The notes under the pieces are model-generated. The model was not told the DNA's origin. It saw only the letters and a program-made list of their open reading frames with translations, and searched no databases. A DNA stretch of 49,362 nt. Origin: Lachnospiraceae bacterium. Lineage in GTDB: Bacteria; Bacillota; Clostridia; Lachnospirales; Lachnospiraceae. Made by a program: the position numbers and the translations under genes. Location of the stretch: the NCBI GenBank assembly GCA_017455525.1, contig JAFTAP010000030.1, positions 1 through 49,362 on the forward strand, given 5' to 3'. Shown here piece by piece: positions 48,914 to 49,362 of the stretch; the first letter of the stretch is position 1; each line of letters begins with the position of its first letter.

Positions 48914-49362
48914 TTGACCATCACCGGTTCATCTGATAATAAATACAACTATATTGTCGCAACTCATACAGACAAAGGTCATCCTCACAACCACATTATA
49001 TTTTGCGCCGCCGATAACATAGATCACAAAAAATACAATGCCTGCAAGAAAAGCTATTATCACATCCGGAAACTCAGTGATGAATTATGCAAAGAACATG
49101 GTCTTTCCATCATCGAGCCAAGCGGAAGAAAAGGTAAAAAATACGTACAGTGGAAAGCTGAGCAGGCAGGCACATCTTGGAAAAAGCGGCTTCAAGAAGA
49201 TATTGACGAATGCATTAGAATTGCCAAGTCATACGAGGACTTTTTGCGCCTTATCAAAGAAAAAGGCTATACCGTCACCGGCGATAAAATCGGAGACCCT
49301 CATGCAAAATACATAAAGTTCACCGCCCCGGGCCAAGAGCGACCTGTGCGTGGCAGCTTCCG
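48914..49362 (+). pseudogene. MOBP-type relaxase, 5'-truncated (3' end outside window)
   Basis: The frame encodes a relaxase/mobilisation nuclease: SDNKYNYIVATHTDKGHPHNHIIFC contains the histidine cluster of motif III, followed by KSYYHIRKLSDELCKEHGLSII and then a Lys-rich helical region (GTSWKKRLQEDIDECIRIAKSYEDFLRLIKEKGYTVTGDKIG), typical of MobA/VirD2-like (MOBP) relaxases. The N-terminal ~80-100 residues with the catalytic Tyr are missing: upstream in frame the sequence is not relaxase-like and vapB begins. It therefore looks inactive, a relic of a mobilisable element; it continues past the right edge. Confidence 0.75.

Noticed and set aside
1-49362. rRNA, tRNA and CRISPR arrays
   Set aside because: No tRNA cloverleaf with a T-loop GTTCRA and CCA-end pattern, no rRNA blocks, and no evenly spaced repeat array were seen. 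The tandem repeat at 18685 has no spacers.

Overview
The window looks like chromosome from an anaerobic Firmicute, most likely a Lachnospiraceae-type Clostridium. The supporting features are LL-diaminopimelate aminotransferase (DapL) beside DapF, a clpC/radA neighbourhood, the anaerobic (Cbi-type) cobalamin route, an ECF transporter of the UPF0397 type, a fused AmmeMemoRadiSam protein, and strong Shine-Dalgarno sites with sigma-A-like promoters. No rRNA, tRNA, CRISPR array or intact transposase was found.

Layout. 1-640: left-edge debris (end of a GHKL kinase facing a LacI-type HTH stub, then gene-tail remnants). 647-5474: a lipoprotein solute-binding protein, a divergent PAS-GGDEF cyclase, and a membrane-anchored spermidine-synthase-like protein. 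5635-13412: an operon for corrin-ring synthesis read leftwards (CbiD, CbiF, CbiG, CbiH, a CbiJ-CbiE-CbiT triple fusion, and a CbiA split by a frameshift), interrupted by a 227-bp MITE-like element. 13412-16285: a TrkH/TrkA potassium system whose last gene overlaps cbiD. 16406-18240: a response-regulator GGDEF-EAL protein behind a structured leader and terminator. 18312-23261: small unknown proteins, a Fic remnant, RadA and ClpC. 23330-25536: lysine branch (DapL, DapF). 25595-38220: a long leftward glycan cluster (PglF-, DegT- and PglC-like proteins, ATP-grasp, HAD, a DltBDAC-like acylation module, an orphan adenine methyltransferase, a GT4 glycosyltransferase). 38316-43847: an NSS transporter, then an ECF S-A-T unit coupled to a GtrA protein, with a compact structured region at its 3' end. 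44087-47502: AmmeMemoRadiSam genes and a DMT exporter. 47530-49362: mobile-element debris with a VapBC pair and a 5'-truncated relaxase.

The most unusual signal is a 10-mer, GTTKACATAA (K = G or T), present 26 times where about 0.2 copies are expected by chance. Seventeen copies sit in the 7.8 kb from 5502 to 13322, almost all inside cobalamin genes and in several reading frames; the other nine comprise eight in the glycan cluster (28.7-34.9 kb) and one in clpC. Two 24-bp palindromes built from the same core (TTTACATAA-N6-TTATGTAAA) lie in intergenic regions at 2031 and 5538. This looks like selection or a recognition sequence at DNA or RNA level rather than a protein motif; its function is unknown. 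A second candidate system is the glycan cluster, in which a 4-amino-sugar/PglC-type pathway, an ATP-grasp ligase and a Dlt-like aminoacylation module sit together.
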